The notes: a model not told the origin generated them from the letters alone. A stretch of 64,000 nt of DNA from an uncultured Tolumonas sp. (GCF_963676665.1 NZ_OY781378.1:1456001-1520000); one strand, 5' to 3'. Shown: positions 1-10,354, counted from the first letter of the stretch. Made by a program: numbers and translations.

Positions 1-311
1 CGGGTGTTGCGTATGGGTTTTCACCATGGCAGACATTCCGTTATATCCTGTTTCCACAACTGATGCGTTTTGCGTTGCCTGGTATTGCTAACAATTGGCA
101 GGTGACATTAAAAGCAACAGCATTAGTGTCTATCATCGGATTATCTGATGTGGTCAAAGCGACGCAGAATGCAGGGAAGGGTACTTATCACTTTTTCTAT
201 TTTACGATTGTTGCTGGTGTGGTTTATCTGATTTTTACCACGATATCGAATTTGGTTCTGCTTTGGTTGGAACGACGTTATTCCATGGGTGTCCGGAGTG
301 CTGAATTATGA
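1..311 (+). CDS. hisQ: Histidine/basic amino acid ABC transporter permease HisQ, C-terminal part
   Basis: The gene is cut by the left window edge; the frame is open from base 3 with no start. The first residues carry the EAA loop of ABC permeases (GVAYGFSPW...LFPQLMRFALPG), which docks on the ATPase, followed by a last hydrophobic membrane segment and a short basic tail. Inner-membrane permeases of this type pair with HisM and HisP to import histidine, arginine, lysine or ornithine delivered by a periplasmic binding protein. The stop overlaps the hisM start (ATGA at 308-311), so the two subunits are translationally coupled. The name rests mainly on the hisM and hisP neighbours; ArtQ-like specificity is possible. 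Confidence 0.85.
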   Translation, partial: GVAYGFSPWQTFRYILFPQLMRFALPGIANNWQVTLKATALVSIIGLSDVVKATQNAGKGTYHFFYFTIVAGVVYLIFTTISNLVLLWLERRYSMGVRSAEL

Positions 312-1024
312 TTGAGATCCTGCAACAGTATGGCCAAGCATTTTTATGGAGTGATGGTTATCGTTTCACGGGCGTGGCTGTGACCATGTGGCTGCTGGTG
401 ATTTCACTCGCAGTTGGTTTCATGCTGGCATTACCAATGTCTATCGCCCGCGTATCACAGAAAAAAGCCCTTTGGATGCCAGTTTGGGTTTATACCTATG
501 TTTTTCGTGGCACTCCGTTGTACGTGCAGTTGTTGGTTTTTTATTCTGGTGTTTACACATTAAGTGTAGTGAGAGAAGTTGATTTTCTGAACCTGTTCTT
601 CCGCAGTGGTTTTAACTGCACAGTTCTGGCTTTGGCGCTGAATACTTGTGCTTACACGACAGAGATGTTAGCTGGTGCGATACGAGCTATTCCACACGGT
701 GAAATTGAAGCGGCGCGCGCGTATGGTTTTTCCGGTTTTACGCTCTATCGCAGCATTATTATTCCGTCAGCATTACGTCGGGCTCTGCCTGCATATAGTA
801 ATGAAGTCATTCTGATGCTACATGCCACGTCGTTGGCATTTACTGCCACAGTGCCGGATATTTTAAAAATTGCCCGTGATGTGAATGCTGCAACCTATAA
901 ATCATTCCATGCGTTTGGTTTAGCTGCTGCGATTTATCTGACAATCTCTTTTCTGTTGGTTGCTCTGTTCCGGTTGGCTGAAAAGCGCTGGTTAAAGCAT
1001 TTGAAACCACAATCTGCGCATTAA
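308..1024 (+). CDS. hisM: Histidine/lysine/arginine/ornithine ABC transporter permease HisM
   Basis: This is a 238-residue inner-membrane permease, the same length as enterobacterial HisM. Strongly conserved stretches include FRGTPLYVQLLVFYSG and the EAA loop HGEIEAARAYGFSGFTLYRS, which contacts HisP. Several hydrophobic segments span the protein. It should form the channel with HisQ. The start overlaps the hisQ stop. Unusually for this operon type, a 125-bp repeat element separates hisM from hisP. Confidence 0.93.
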   Translation: MIEILQQYGQAFLWSDGYRFTGVAVTMWLLVISLAVGFMLALPMSIARVSQKKALWMPVWVYTYVFRGTPLYVQLLVFYSGVYTLSVVREVDFLNLFFRSGFNCTVLALALNTCAYTTEMLAGAIRAIPHGEIEAARAYGFSGFTLYRSIIIPSALRRALPAYSNEVILMLHATSLAFTATVPDILKIARDVNAATYKSFHAFGLAAAIYLTISFLLVALFRLAEKRWLKHLKPQSAH

Positions 1025-1149
1025 TACCCAAAGTAATTGGAGTTGCAGCAAGACGACAAGTGAGTGAATCCCCATGAGCATAGAGATGCTATGTGATTGG
1101 GGTGAGTGAACGCCGTCAACGACGCTGCAACTTCAAGTAAGAAGGGTAA
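1024..1149. repeat. ERIC (IRU) intergenic palindromic repeat
   Basis: A roughly 125-bp imperfect palindrome fills the hisM-hisP gap. The ends are inverted copies (TACCCAAAGTAATTGGAGTT at the left, the reverse complement of TACCCTTCTTACTTGAAGTT at the right). The core GTGAATCCCCATGAGCATAG and CTATGTGATTGGGGTGAGTG matches the well-known ERIC primer sites. ERICs are transcribed non-coding elements of gammaproteobacteria that can fold into a long hairpin and alter mRNA processing. Here it sits inside an operon just before the hisP ribosome binding site. Confidence 0.85.
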
Positions 1150-1174
1150 AGATTTAATTTAGAAAGGTTATGAC

Positions 1175-1948
1175 ATGCAAAATTACAAATTGGCTGTAAC
1201 AGATCTGCATAAAAAATATGGCCAGCATGAAGTCATTAAAGGTGTTTCTTTATGTGCAAAAGCCGGTGATGTGATCAGTATTATCGGTTCATCGGGGTCA
1301 GGTAAAAGTACCTTTTTGCGCTGTCTGAACTTTTTGGAAAAACCAAGTGCGGGCTCTATTTTCGTCAATGGTAAAGAAATCCACATGACGCTAGATTCTG
1401 ACGGGCAATTAAATGTAGTCGATCAGAAAGAGTTACAGTTATTACGCACCAAACTGACGATGGTTTTCCAGCACTTCAATTTATGGAGTCACATGACGGT
1501 TTTAGAAAACGTCATGGCCGCGCCAATGAAAGTCTTGGGCATTAGCAAAGATGAAGCACAAGAAAGAGCCATTCGTTATCTGGAAAAAGTAGGTATCGAT
1601 GAACGCGCACGCGCGAAATATCCGGCACATTTATCGGGTGGCCAGCAACAACGTGTTTCTATTGCCCGAGCACTGGCAATGGAGCCAGAAGTATTGTTGT
1701 TTGATGAGCCGACTTCGGCACTTGATCCGGAATTGGTTGGCGAAGTGCTGAAAATCATGCAGAAGTTGGCGGAAGAAGGCAAAACCATGGTGGTAGTGAC
1801 CCACGAAATGGGATTTGCCCGCAACGTTTCAAATCATGTTATTTTTCTTCATCAGGGTAAGATTGAAGAAGAGGGGCATCCTGATGATGTATTGGGAAAT
1901 CCGAAAAGTGAACGTTTACAACAATTCCTGTCTGGTTCACTGAAATAA
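1175..1948 (+). CDS. hisP: Histidine/basic amino acid ABC transporter ATPase HisP
   Basis: This is a 257-residue cytoplasmic ATPase, the same length as E. coli HisP. Walker A is GSSGSGKST (about residues 38-46), the Q-loop lies in MVFQHFNLW, the ABC signature is LSGGQQQR, Walker B is VLLFDEPTS, and the switch histidine is in VVTHEMG. It powers import through HisQM. The start is supported by AGAAAGG 8 bases upstream. It is the last gene of the operon and is followed by a hairpin shared with the convergent fumC. Confidence 0.95.
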   Translation: MQNYKLAVTDLHKKYGQHEVIKGVSLCAKAGDVISIIGSSGSGKSTFLRCLNFLEKPSAGSIFVNGKEIHMTLDSDGQLNVVDQKELQLLRTKLTMVFQHFNLWSHMTVLENVMAAPMKVLGISKDEAQERAIRYLEKVGIDERARAKYPAHLSGGQQQRVSIARALAMEPEVLLFDEPTSALDPELVGEVLKIMQKLAEEGKTMVVVTHEMGFARNVSNHVIFLHQGKIEEEGHPDDVLGNPKSERLQQFLSGSLK

Positions 1949-1963
1949 ATACCTGCTTCAAAA

Positions 1964-1990
1964 AATAGCCGGGGGGTTACCCCGGTTATT
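1964..1990. terminator. Bidirectional hairpin between hisP and fumC
   Basis: The stem AATAGCCGGGG pairs with CCCCGGTTATT across a 5-base loop, with A-rich sequence on the hisP side (a U-tract for fumC transcripts). It lies between convergent genes, and its right arm touches the fumC stop codon. Confidence 0.7.
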
Positions 1991-3396
1991 TACACTCGTT
2001 TATGCGGCTCAGCCATATCTAGTGGTGAGATCCAAAGATCAAACTCTTCCGCGGTGAGAAAGCCGGATGTGATAGCGGCATCACGCAGTCGTAAACCATT
2101 ATGATTGGCAGTTTTAGCGATACTAGCGGCTTTATCATAGCCAATGTGTTTATTGAGTGCGGTAACCAGCATTAAGTTATCTGCCAGATGTTCCTCGATG
2201 CGCGGTAAATTAGGTTCAATACCCACTGCGCAGTGGCAATCAAATGACGCACAGGCATCCGACAATAAATGAATACTTTCTAACACGTTATGAACCATGA
2301 CCGGTTTATAAACGTTAAGTTGGAAATTTCCCTGACTGCCAGCAAACGCCACCGCAGCATCATTACCAAATACTTGTACACATACCATTGTTAACGCTTC
2401 ACACTGGGTAGGGTTAACTTTGCCGGGCATGATCGATGAGCCGGGTTCATTTTCCGGGATCAGTAATTCACCAATCCCGCAGCGAGGGCCACTGGCTAAC
2501 CAACGCACATCGTTGGCAATTTTCATCAGGGCGCCCGCTAAGGTACGTAATGCGGCAGATGTTTGCACTAAAGCATCATGGGCTGATAAAGCAAAAAACT
2601 TATTTTCCGCCGCACGGAAAGGATAACCAGTGATATCTGCCATATGCGCAGCTGCTCGTTCACCAAATTGTGGATGTGCATTTAGCCCTGTTCCGACAGC
2701 CGTACCACCGATGGCTAATTCAAATAAGCCGGGCTTACTGGCATGAATACCTATCAAGGCAAATTCGAGTTGTGCCACCCATGCGCTTATTTCCTGCCCT
2801 AGAGTAATGGGCGTCGCATCTTGCAGATGAGTGCGTCCGGTCTTCACAATATGCGCATAAGCTATCGCTTTATCATTCAACGTTTTTTTAAGATGCTCGA
2901 TCACCGGAATCAACTGCTGTTCCAGCTCTTCAATGACGGCAATATGCATGGCAGTTGGAAAGGTATCATTAGACGACTGTCCGCAGTTGACGTGATCATT
3001 CGGGTGAATAGGATTTTTACTGCCAACCTCACAACCACATATTTCAATAGCCCGATTGGCGATGACCTCATTCGCATTCATATTCGATTGCGTGCCAGAA
3101 CCGGTTTGAAATACCACCAGTGGGAAATGTTCATCCAGTTTCCCATCCATAACCTCGGTTGCCGCTTGTTCAATGGGATCTGTGATCGTTGCTGGTAAAA
3201 TACCCAATTCAGTATTCGCTTTTGCGGCAGCCAGCTTCAATATTCCCAATGCTCTGATCATGGGGCGTTGCCAGCGGAAGCGATCAAGACCTATGGGGAA
3301 ATGTTCAATAGAACGTTGCGTTTGAGCCCCCCAATATTTATCTGCCGGAACAGCAATGCAACCCATAGAGTCTGTTTCATAACGCACTCTGCTCAT
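1990..3396 (-). CDS. fumC: Class II fumarate hydratase FumC
   Basis: This 468-residue soluble enzyme interconverts fumarate and malate in the TCA cycle without an iron-sulfur cluster. The superfamily signature [11 protein letters not shown] lies at about residue 317, and conserved blocks such as [31 protein letters not shown] and [10 protein letters not shown] are intact. The length matches E. coli FumC (467). It is monocistronic, converges on hisP, and diverges from the small DUF2789 gene at 3494. Confidence 0.95.
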   Translation of the reverse strand: MSRVRYETDSMGCIAVPADKYWGAQTQRSIEHFPIGLDRFRWQRPMIRALGILKLAAAKANTELGILPATITDPIEQAATEVMDGKLDEHFPLVVFQTGSGTQSNMNANEVIANRAIEICGCEVGSKNPIHPNDHVNCGQSSNDTFPTAMHIAVIEELEQQLIPVIEHLKKTLNDKAIAYAHIVKTGRTHLQDATPITLGQEISAWVAQLEFALIGIHASKPGLFELAIGGTAVGTGLNAHPQFGERAAAHMADITGYPFRAAENKFFALSAHDALVQTSAALRTLAGALMKIANDVRWLASGPRCGIGELLIPENEPGSSIMPGKVNPTQCEALTMVCVQVFGNDAAVAFAGSQGNFQLNVYKPVMVHNVLESIHLLSDACASFDCHCAVGIEPNLPRIEEHLADNLMLVTALNKHIGYDKAASIAKTANHNGLRLRDAAITSGFLTAEEFDLWISPLDMAEPHKRV

Positions 3397-3493
3397 AATG
3401 AATGTCCTATGTAGTATTCCTGTGTGAACTGCCTACGGAAATGATAATTAAATCTATACTGATATTAGTTCTTATCAGTGAGGACTGCCTACC

Positions 3494-3733
3494 ATGGATA
3501 TTGGATCGCACGATCTTGCCGCGTTATTTGGCCAACTAGGGCTGGAAAATGATGAGCAGAGTATTAATCGATTTGTTGAGTCTCATCAACTCACCGCAGA
3601 GATGACTTTTTTGGATGCGCCGTTCTGGAATTCATCGCAAGTTGAATTGCTGCAACAAGCATTTATGGATGATGCAGAATGGGCTGAAGCCGCAGATACA
3701 TTAGCGACATTATTAGCAGCATCAGCAAAATGA
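3494..3733 (+). CDS. DUF2789 family protein
   Basis: This 79-residue acidic soluble protein has the DUF2789 pattern: an N-terminal helix ending in LFGQLGLEND, then LDAPFWNSSQ and DDAEWAEAADTLATLL. The family function is unknown. It is divergent from fumC, with a GAGGA sequence about 10 bases ahead of the ATG. A strong bidirectional terminator follows, so it is probably transcribed alone. Confidence 0.75.
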   Translation: MDIGSHDLAALFGQLGLENDEQSINRFVESHQLTAEMTFLDAPFWNSSQVELLQQAFMDDAEWAEAADTLATLLAASAK

Positions 3734-3757
3734 AAGATAATTTATGCTGGGAAGAGT

Positions 3758-3786
3758 AGTGACACCGACTTTACATCGGTGTCACT
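3758..3786. terminator. Bidirectional terminator between DUF2789 gene and corA
   Basis: A perfect 11-bp stem AGTGACACCGA/TCGGTGTCACT with a 7-base loop is followed by TTGTTT on the plus strand. It separates two converging genes. Confidence 0.75.
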
Positions 3787-3803
3787 TTGTTTATCGGTGA
3801 GCG

Positions 3804-4751
3804 TTATAGCCAACCTTTCTTACGGAAGAAGAAATAAGTGCCAAATGCTGACGCCAACATCATTCCAATAGAAACCAAATAACCGAATTTCCAATGCAAT
3901 TCCGGCATGAAATCAAAGTTCATCCCATACATGCTGGCGATTAATGTTGGTGGCAGGAACACAACCGCGGCAACCGAGAAGATTTTGATCACCTTATTCT
4001 GTTGCAAGTTAGTAAAGCCCATTGCCACTTCCAGTTGGAAGTTGATCTTATCAAACAAGAATTGAGTGTGCGGTAACAACGATTCGATATCGTGTAACAC
4101 CTCATCGATAGTTTTCTTTTGTTCAGATAACAGCTGCTGACGAACTGTGCGGCGCAGGAAACGCAAAGCACGACGCGTATCGTGCAAAGCCAGACGGATC
4201 TGACTGTTCGTTTCTTCCTGTTCCATCAACTCTTTTAACATTTCATGGATCTGTTCATCACTGAGCACCAGCTCTGATGTTTCTTCCAAAGTGGTATAAC
4301 CATCTTCGATCAGATCAGACAAATACTCGACTTTCAGATCCATTAGCTCCAGCAGGATATCCATCGCATTTTCGATTTCCACACGGTCATGACGCATGTA
4401 ATGACGCAGCAGACGAACGATACCGATATCTTCTTCACGGAAACTGATCAATAAATTATTACGCAGTGTGAACGACATGTTTACACCGCGAGTTTCACCG
4501 CCGATCCGTTGCGGGAACAGAGATAAAATATGCAGGCCATCTGTGTCCCAATAGAAACGTGCAGAGGCTTCAATTTCATCGAGTTCTTCTTCTTCCGGAA
4601 CTTCTTCCAGAAAGAGACTACTCAGCCATTCACGTTCTTCATCGTCAGGCTTATAGGCATCCAGCCAGATGGTGCTAGCCGGTAATACATCTTGAGTTGA
4701 TAGTTGAACAACTTCCAGAAGCTTATTACGCAGCATGTAGGCGGTAATCAT
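3804..4751 (-). CDS. corA: Magnesium/cobalt transport protein CorA
   Basis: This is a 315-residue inner-membrane divalent cation channel, essentially the length of E. coli CorA (316). There is a large N-terminal cytoplasmic domain (DIEASARFYWDTDGLHI, then a long helical stretch with DIESLLPHTQFLFDKINFQ). The diagnostic pore motif YGMNF is followed by MPEL between two C-terminal membrane helices, and the basic tail RKKGWL is typical. It is transcribed in the same direction as mnmC, which ends 146 bases upstream. Confidence 0.94.
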   Translation of the reverse strand: MITAYMLRNKLLEVVQLSTQDVLPASTIWLDAYKPDDEEREWLSSLFLEEVPEEEELDEIEASARFYWDTDGLHILSLFPQRIGGETRGVNMSFTLRNNLLISFREEDIGIVRLLRHYMRHDRVEIENAMDILLELMDLKVEYLSDLIEDGYTTLEETSELVLSDEQIHEMLKELMEQEETNSQIRLALHDTRRALRFLRRTVRQQLLSEQKKTIDEVLHDIESLLPHTQFLFDKINFQLEVAMGFTNLQQNKVIKIFSVAAVVFLPPTLIASMYGMNFDFMPELHWKFGYLVSIGMMLASAFGTYFFFRKKGWL

Positions 4752-4897
4752 GAGATCCCCCTTAAAAGGCTAATTTGGGGTAGGCTTTTCTGCGACGCAC
4801 TATACCTTCCCTTTATTACAAAGTCAGGTCATTTAGCCTTGATTAAGGAAAATCTTCCCGTCTTTTCAGGGAATAACAGCAAGTCGCTGAATGTTTT

Positions 4898-6832
4898 TTA
4901 ATCTCGCCGATTGCCCAGATTTATCTTCCACGCACGCCTTAACTCACGACGGTGTGGATCAATATTTCTTAGCGTTAATAATGAACAGGGCAGCGGCTCG
5001 TTAAGTAATAATGAGGCCATTATTTCTGCAGACCAAGGTGCGCTGCACAACCCGCGCGATCCCATTCCTGCCAAGATGAACAACCCCGACGCCGTTTCTG
5101 GCAACCAGCCTGATTTAGGCATTTCAGCCCCAGCGCGCTTTAAATCTTCAGTGGAACGGAAACCGCCAATCAACGGGAAATGGTCTCGTGTAACACCACG
5201 AATTGAAGCTCGGCCACTGGTTATGGTGTAATCAGAAACATCTTGTGGCGCAGTTTGGGGTAACGTGCGCTGCATTTTGACTCTATTTTCATCGTGTTCT
5301 GATTGGCGAACTTCACGGCTCATGTCATTGCGGATATAGGTTGCGCCAATCACTTGTTGCCCATCAAGAGCAGGAACAATGTAACCATCTCCACAAACTA
5401 CATAAGTGCTTATTGCTTCGTAGTCAGAAGCACGTAATGTTGATATCTGGCCCCGCATAGGGGTGATCGGTAATGACGTTGTTTGTTCAAAATCAAGAAT
5501 ATTCACACCATTTGCCAGAATGACGTGAGATGCCGACCATGTATTTCCCTCTGTATCACTTAATTGCCAAAACAGATCGTTGTTATTAAGGGATTTAATT
5601 TCGCAATTCTTATGCTGAGTTAATAAGCCATTTTGCGCTGACAGTTGAAATAACGCTTTAACTAATTCTGCAGGTACAACCCAGCCGCCATGAGGGAATA
5701 ACACGCCATCGGCATCTTGTTGTATTAACTCGCTAGGAAAATTAGCCTGCAGCAGGTCACTGTTTTTTTGTGATGATTTATCATCAATTGCTTTTAACAA
5801 CACCCCACACCAGTCATGTCTGAATGCAGTTTGGTTATTGATACCTGTCAGCAATTGCTGGCAAAAGTGAAAAGCAGAAACAAAAAATTGTGACAACAGA
5901 TCATCGGGGTGGTGTAGCAGGGGATAAATAGCGCCTTGTGGGTTGCCTGATGCGCCTTCCGCCACATCATTATCAGCACAAAATAGTTCAACCCGAAAAC
6001 CGCGCTGAGTAAGCAAATAGGTCAAACAGGCGGATGCAATACCGCCACCTACTATGGCAATTGATGTGACCGGTAGTGTATTTATCTTCGCTTTTGTTTT
6101 TTGACTACGCCCAATTAATATGCTGCGTTTTTCACCATGTCCGGCGACTTTGCTCATAACAAAACCAGCATTAGCTAACCCGCGACGGACAAAACCGGCC
6201 GCCGTGAATGTGGATAGTGTCGTTAATGGTCGGCTCAATCGATAGACCTGCGAGAATAAACTTTCAGTCCACATATCTGGATTTTTACTCGGCGCAAAGC
6301 CATCTAAAAACCAGACATCGGCTAAACCGTCAGCAGGTTCATAGATTTGCGGGAGTAGTTCATTGGCATCGCCCAGCCAAAGATCCAATACGACGGCTCC
6401 ATCATCGAAACATAATCGCTGGCATCCGGGTACAGCATATGGGTACGCTGAAATAAGTTGTTCGCTTAATGATGATAATTCAGGCCAAACTGCCAACGCT
6501 TGTTTTAGATCGAGCTTGGTCAGCGGAAATTTCTCAAAACTAATAAAATGCAGACGAGTAACTTTACCTTCTGGTTTTGTCTCCCGGTAATGACGAAATG
6601 CTTGCCAGGTAGCCAAAAAATTCAGGCCCGTGCCAAAACCAGTTTCGGCTATGACGAAAAAATTCCGGTCGTGAGTTAGCCATCGCTCAGGCAAATTGTT
6701 CTGTTTGAGGAAGACATATTGGGTCTCATGCAGGCCATTATTGTTAGAAAAATAGATATCTTCAAAAGAGTCCGAAATCGGCATTCCCGCGTCATTCCAG
6801 CTTAATTTGGCGTTTTGTAACGAGGCCAGCAT
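4898..6832 (-). CDS. mnmC: Bifunctional tRNA mnm5s2U34 biosynthesis protein MnmC
   Basis: This 644-residue two-domain enzyme makes the last steps of mnm5(s2)U at tRNA position 34. The N-terminal MnmD methyltransferase half shows ETGFGTGLNFLATW (SAM site, about residues 63-76) and VWFLDGFAPSKNPDMW. The C-terminal FAD oxidoreductase half begins with the dinucleotide motif IAIVGGGIASACL (about 257) and ends with GMGSRGLCSAPWSAE. It is slightly shorter than E. coli MnmC (668). It is divergent from fabB, as in other gammaproteobacteria. Confidence 0.95.
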   Translation of the reverse strand: MLASLQNAKLSWNDAGMPISDSFEDIYFSNNNGLHETQYVFLKQNNLPERWLTHDRNFFVIAETGFGTGLNFLATWQAFRHYRETKPEGKVTRLHFISFEKFPLTKLDLKQALAVWPELSSLSEQLISAYPYAVPGCQRLCFDDGAVVLDLWLGDANELLPQIYEPADGLADVWFLDGFAPSKNPDMWTESLFSQVYRLSRPLTTLSTFTAAGFVRRGLANAGFVMSKVAGHGEKRSILIGRSQKTKAKINTLPVTSIAIVGGGIASACLTYLLTQRGFRVELFCADNDVAEGASGNPQGAIYPLLHHPDDLLSQFFVSAFHFCQQLLTGINNQTAFRHDWCGVLLKAIDDKSSQKNSDLLQANFPSELIQQDADGVLFPHGGWVVPAELVKALFQLSAQNGLLTQHKNCEIKSLNNNDLFWQLSDTEGNTWSASHVILANGVNILDFEQTTSLPITPMRGQISTLRASDYEAISTYVVCGDGYIVPALDGQQVIGATYIRNDMSREVRQSEHDENRVKMQRTLPQTAPQDVSDYTITSGRASIRGVTRDHFPLIGGFRSTEDLKRAGAEMPKSGWLPETASGLFILAGMGSRGLCSAPWSAEIMASLLLNEPLPCSLLTLRNIDPHRRELRRAWKINLGNRRD

Positions 6833-6952
6833 GGAAAAATCTCGACTATTTCACAAAAGTTAGATGGATTTTAAGGGAAAGCAGACCAGTTGTTGAGATA
6901 AAACAGGTAAACTATGCATAGGTCTTAATAAGTCATATTGGAACTTAAGTTA

Positions 6953-8167
6953 ATGAGAAGAGCTGTTATCACCGGTATCGGTATTGTTTCTAGTCTGGGC
7001 AACAACGCGGCAGAAGTGCTGGCATCATTGAAAGCCGGTAAATCAGGTATTACTTATTCTGAGCAATTTGAACAACAGAATCTGCGTAGCCGTGTATGGG
7101 GCAATATCAAGCTAGATGTGGCTGACCTGATTGATCGTAAAGTTTTGCGTTTCATGGGTGATGCTGCTGCGTATGCTTATCTGTCTATGCAACAGGCGAT
7201 TGCCGATGCCAAATTGACTGAAGAAATGGTTTCAAATCCTCGCACTGGTCTGGTTGCTGGCTCAGGTGGCGCGTCTTCTAAAAACCAGATCGAAGCATGT
7301 GACACATTGCGTGAAAAAGGTGTACGTCGAGTTGGCCCATACATGGTGCCACGGACTATGTCTTCTACTACCTCTGCATGTCTGGCTACGCCATTCAAAA
7401 TCAAAGGTATCAACTACTCCATCAGTTCTGCCTGTGCGACGTCATCACATTGTATCGGTCATGCACTTGAGCAGATCCAGTTAGGTAAACAAGACATCGT
7501 TTTCGCCGGTGGTGGTGAAGAGGTGGATTGGACTCTGGCTATGCAGTTTGATGCCATGGGCGCACTGTCTAGCAAATATAACGATACACCGGAAAAAGCA
7601 TCCCGTACTTATGATGCGGGTCGTGATGGTTTTGTTATCTCTGGCGGCGGCGGTATCGTTGTTGTTGAAGAGTTAGAGCACGCACTAGCGCGTGGCGCAC
7701 ATATCTACGCTGAAATCACTGGCTACGGTGCTACTTCAGATGGTTATGACATGGTTGCGCCATCAGGTGAAGGTGCAGTTCGTTGCATGCAGCAAGCTAT
7801 GTCAACTGTAGCTGCACCAATCGATTACCTGAATACTCACGGCACTTCTACACCCGTTGGTGATGTGAAAGAGCTGGAAGCTATTCATAACGTATTCGGC
7901 GACAAAGCACCTAAGATTTCTGCAACTAAAGCGATGAGTGGTCATGCTCTGGGCGCGGCAGGTGTTCATGAAGCGATCTACAGCTTGCTGATGATGGAAA
8001 ATGGCTTTATTGCACCAAGCATCAACATTGAAACTTTAGATCCTAAAGCGGAAGGTTTGCCAATCGTTACTGAATATGAAGAAGCAGAACTGAACACTGT
8101 GATGTCAAACAGTTTCGGTTTCGGCGGCACCAACGCAACTTTGGTGTTCAGTAAATACAAAGGCTAA
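6953..8167 (+). CDS. fabB: 3-oxoacyl-ACP synthase I (KAS I) FabB
   Basis: This 404-residue enzyme condenses acyl-ACP with malonyl-ACP in fatty acid elongation, including the step needed for unsaturated chains. The catalytic Cys lies in [12 protein letters not shown] (about residue 161), and the two active-site His lie in [11 protein letters not shown] and [10 protein letters not shown]. The C-terminal [15 protein letters not shown] is intact. ATG 6953 is preferred over the in-frame TTG at 6938 because it gives the conserved N-terminus [14 protein letters not shown]. It is followed by a clear terminator. Confidence 0.96.
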   Translation: MRRAVITGIGIVSSLGNNAAEVLASLKAGKSGITYSEQFEQQNLRSRVWGNIKLDVADLIDRKVLRFMGDAAAYAYLSMQQAIADAKLTEEMVSNPRTGLVAGSGGASSKNQIEACDTLREKGVRRVGPYMVPRTMSSTTSACLATPFKIKGINYSISSACATSSHCIGHALEQIQLGKQDIVFAGGGEEVDWTLAMQFDAMGALSSKYNDTPEKASRTYDAGRDGFVISGGGGIVVVEELEHALARGAHIYAEITGYGATSDGYDMVAPSGEGAVRCMQQAMSTVAAPIDYLNTHGTSTPVGDVKELEAIHNVFGDKAPKISATKAMSGHALGAAGVHEAIYSLLMMENGFIAPSINIETLDPKAEGLPIVTEYEEAELNTVMSNSFGFGGTNATLVFSKYKG

Positions 8168-8194
8168 TGATTTCATTAAGCTAAATGGCATAAT

Positions 8195-8220
8195 AAGGGG
8201 CTTATAGCCCCTTTTTCTTT
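8195..8220 (+). terminator. Rho-independent terminator after fabB
   Basis: The stem AAGGGGCT/AGCCCCTT with a 3-base loop is followed by TTTTCTTTTT. Confidence 0.85.
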
Positions 8221-8234
8221 TTCAGGCGACGGAT

Positions 8235-9356
8235 ATGAAGATTGTGGTTGATGAAAATATGCCACTGGCCGAAGCGTTATTTGCTGAGTTCGGGGAAGTA
8301 GTCCGGGTACAGGGAAGAACGCTCTCGGCTGCCCAATTAATTGATGCGGATGTCCTCTTGGTTCGCTCGATTACTAAAGTGAATGCATCGCTGTTATCGC
8401 AAGCTAATAAACTGAAATTCGTTGGTACCGCCACTATCGGCACCGATCATGTTGATAAAACCTATCTGGCAGAAAAGGCGATCCCTTTTTTCAGCGCTCC
8501 CGGCTGTAATAAAGTGTCTGTCGGTGAATATGTCATCAGCGCTTTACTGGTGATGGCGGAAAAATATCAATTTTCGCTGTCTGGATTATCATTAGGTATT
8601 ATTGGCGCCGGAAATACCGGAACTGCGGTCGCTGAACGGGCCGCTGCATTAGGTATCGCAGTGAAACTCTGTGATCCGCCCAAACAGCAAGCCGGTGATC
8701 TGCGGACATTTGTGACCTACGATGAAGCATTAGAATGCGAGTTGGTCAGTTTTCATGTGCCGCTGTCACGGCAAGGAGAACATGCCACTTTTCATTTGTT
8801 AGATGAAAAGTGTATTCAGGCCTTCCGGCCAGAGCAGATCTTAATTAATGCTTGTCGGGGAGAGGTTTGGGATAATCAGGCTATGTTGATGCGTCAGCAA
8901 TCAGCTTCCCCATTACGATTAGTGATGGATGTTTGGGAAAATGAACCCAATGTTTTGCAAACCTTAGTACCTTATACCGAGATTGCAACGCCACATATTG
9001 CTGGTTATAGCTTAGAAGGGAAATATCGTGGCACTTACATGCTATACGAGGCGTTTTGTCAGCATTTCGGCTATGAAATAACAAAACAACTTCAACCCAT
9101 GTTACCAACTGCAGATATTAATACCTTGTCACTCTGTGCTGATGTGAGTGAATGCATTTTGAAGAAGTTAATTCATCTGGTATATGACGTGCGTCGTGAT
9201 GATGCCATCTTCCGGCACAAAATAACTCAGCCCGGCAGTTTTGATGAAATGCGTAAAGAATATCCTGAACGTCGCGAGTGGAGCTCATTAAAGATCTCTA
9301 CAGAGAAAAATAATGATCTACTTGCTCAGTTAGGTTTTTGCGTTTCAGGTAATTAA
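8235..9356 (+). CDS. pdxB: Erythronate-4-phosphate dehydrogenase PdxB
   Basis: This 373-residue NAD-dependent 2-hydroxyacid dehydrogenase acts in pyridoxal phosphate synthesis. Visible motifs are the nucleotide-binding GIIGAGNTG, the catalytic Arg in INACRGEVWDN, the Glu in DVWENEP, and the His in TPHIAGYSLEGK. The PdxB dimerisation domain carries LVYDVRRDDA and ERREWSS. It has the usual place between fabB and usg. The SD is weak (CAGGCGACGG). Confidence 0.93.
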   Translation: MKIVVDENMPLAEALFAEFGEVVRVQGRTLSAAQLIDADVLLVRSITKVNASLLSQANKLKFVGTATIGTDHVDKTYLAEKAIPFFSAPGCNKVSVGEYVISALLVMAEKYQFSLSGLSLGIIGAGNTGTAVAERAAALGIAVKLCDPPKQQAGDLRTFVTYDEALECELVSFHVPLSRQGEHATFHLLDEKCIQAFRPEQILINACRGEVWDNQAMLMRQQSASPLRLVMDVWENEPNVLQTLVPYTEIATPHIAGYSLEGKYRGTYMLYEAFCQHFGYEITKQLQPMLPTADINTLSLCADVSECILKKLIHLVYDVRRDDAIFRHKITQPGSFDEMRKEYPERREWSSLKISTEKNNDLLAQLGFCVSGN

Positions 9357-9379
9357 ACATATTTTAGGAGAAAAGCAAA

Positions 9380-10339
9380 ATGCCAATCAATGTTGCTGTT
9401 GCAGGCAGTGAAGAATTAACCAGTGAAAATTTGCTCGAAGCATTGCAGGAAAAATCATTTTCAGTCTGTCAGCTATATCTCTTAACAGCACTTGATGCTG
9501 AGGAACAGGAAGCGATTCGTTTTAATAATCAGAACATTTATGTGCAAGCGTTGGAAGGTTTTGACTGGTCGCAAGTTGAGTTAGTCTTTTTTACCGGTAA
9601 TGCAGATGAATACGCTGCTGCGTTTTCTGCTGCAGAGCAGGCAAATTGTAAGATTATCGATTTGCGAGCACCTGCATTCAAAGATAACGCTCATGGCCTG
9701 AGTCTGTTTACTGCAAATGAAAATATGGAGTCGCCAATTCATATTTCTCCTGATGATTTAACTGTATTGATCGGCCAGATCATTCAGCCTTTCTTTGAAG
9801 AAACGGCGATCACCGCGCTTAATATTACTGCATTGGAACCTGTGTCTATTCATGGGAAAAAGGGCACTGAGGTTTTAGCGAAAGAAACCGCTCAGCTCAT
9901 GAATGGTCGTCCACTGGAAAATACGTTATTTGCGGCGCAGCAAGCGTTCAATATCCTACCCGTGGCGCAAGACAACCACTTAGCCAATGAGTTACAACAA
10001 CTGTTTCCTAAAGAAAAACTCAATGTGGCCGTAACCTTATTACAAGCACCTGTTTTTTATGGGGCAACTGTGGTCATCGATATCACACTGGAAGATCCAT
10101 TACCGCGTGAAATGATTACTAAAATGCTATCATCTATCAATAATGTTGAGCTTTCTGATGAGCTATTAACACCAGTGACTCACGGCTCTAATCAAAACCA
10201 GATCTTCATGCAACTGACGGCTGCTGAGACTGCGGAAGTACAGGAATTCCGCTTAGTCATGGTAACGGATCTGTTACGGACTGGTCGGGTAAATAATGCA
10301 GTATTACTGGCAGAACAATTAGTTACCCCTGTTCTGTAA
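9380..10339 (+). CDS. usg: Aspartate-semialdehyde dehydrogenase-like protein (Usg)
   Basis: This 319-residue protein resembles E. coli Usg, a relative of aspartate-semialdehyde dehydrogenase found between pdxB and truA. Shared blocks are INVAVAGSEELTSENLLEAL (Rossmann start), KIIDLRAPAF, LNITALEPVSIHGKKG and LLQAPVFYGATVVIDI. I see no catalytic cysteine in the expected place, as in other Usg proteins, so it is unlikely to be an active dehydrogenase. The SD TTAGGAGAAAA is good. Confidence 0.8.
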   Translation: MPINVAVAGSEELTSENLLEALQEKSFSVCQLYLLTALDAEEQEAIRFNNQNIYVQALEGFDWSQVELVFFTGNADEYAAAFSAAEQANCKIIDLRAPAFKDNAHGLSLFTANENMESPIHISPDDLTVLIGQIIQPFFEETAITALNITALEPVSIHGKKGTEVLAKETAQLMNGRPLENTLFAAQQAFNILPVAQDNHLANELQQLFPKEKLNVAVTLLQAPVFYGATVVIDITLEDPLPREMITKMLSSINNVELSDELLTPVTHGSNQNQIFMQLTAAETAEVQEFRLVMVTDLLRTGRVNNAVLLAEQLVTPVL

Positions 10340-10354
10340 TAACAGACTAATGTG

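Noticed and set aside
6881-6898. FadR-like half-site GACCAGTT and TTGAGA ahead of fabB
   Set aside because: Only one half of the FadR palindrome is present and no good -10 has right spacing, so regulation by FadR is not supported.
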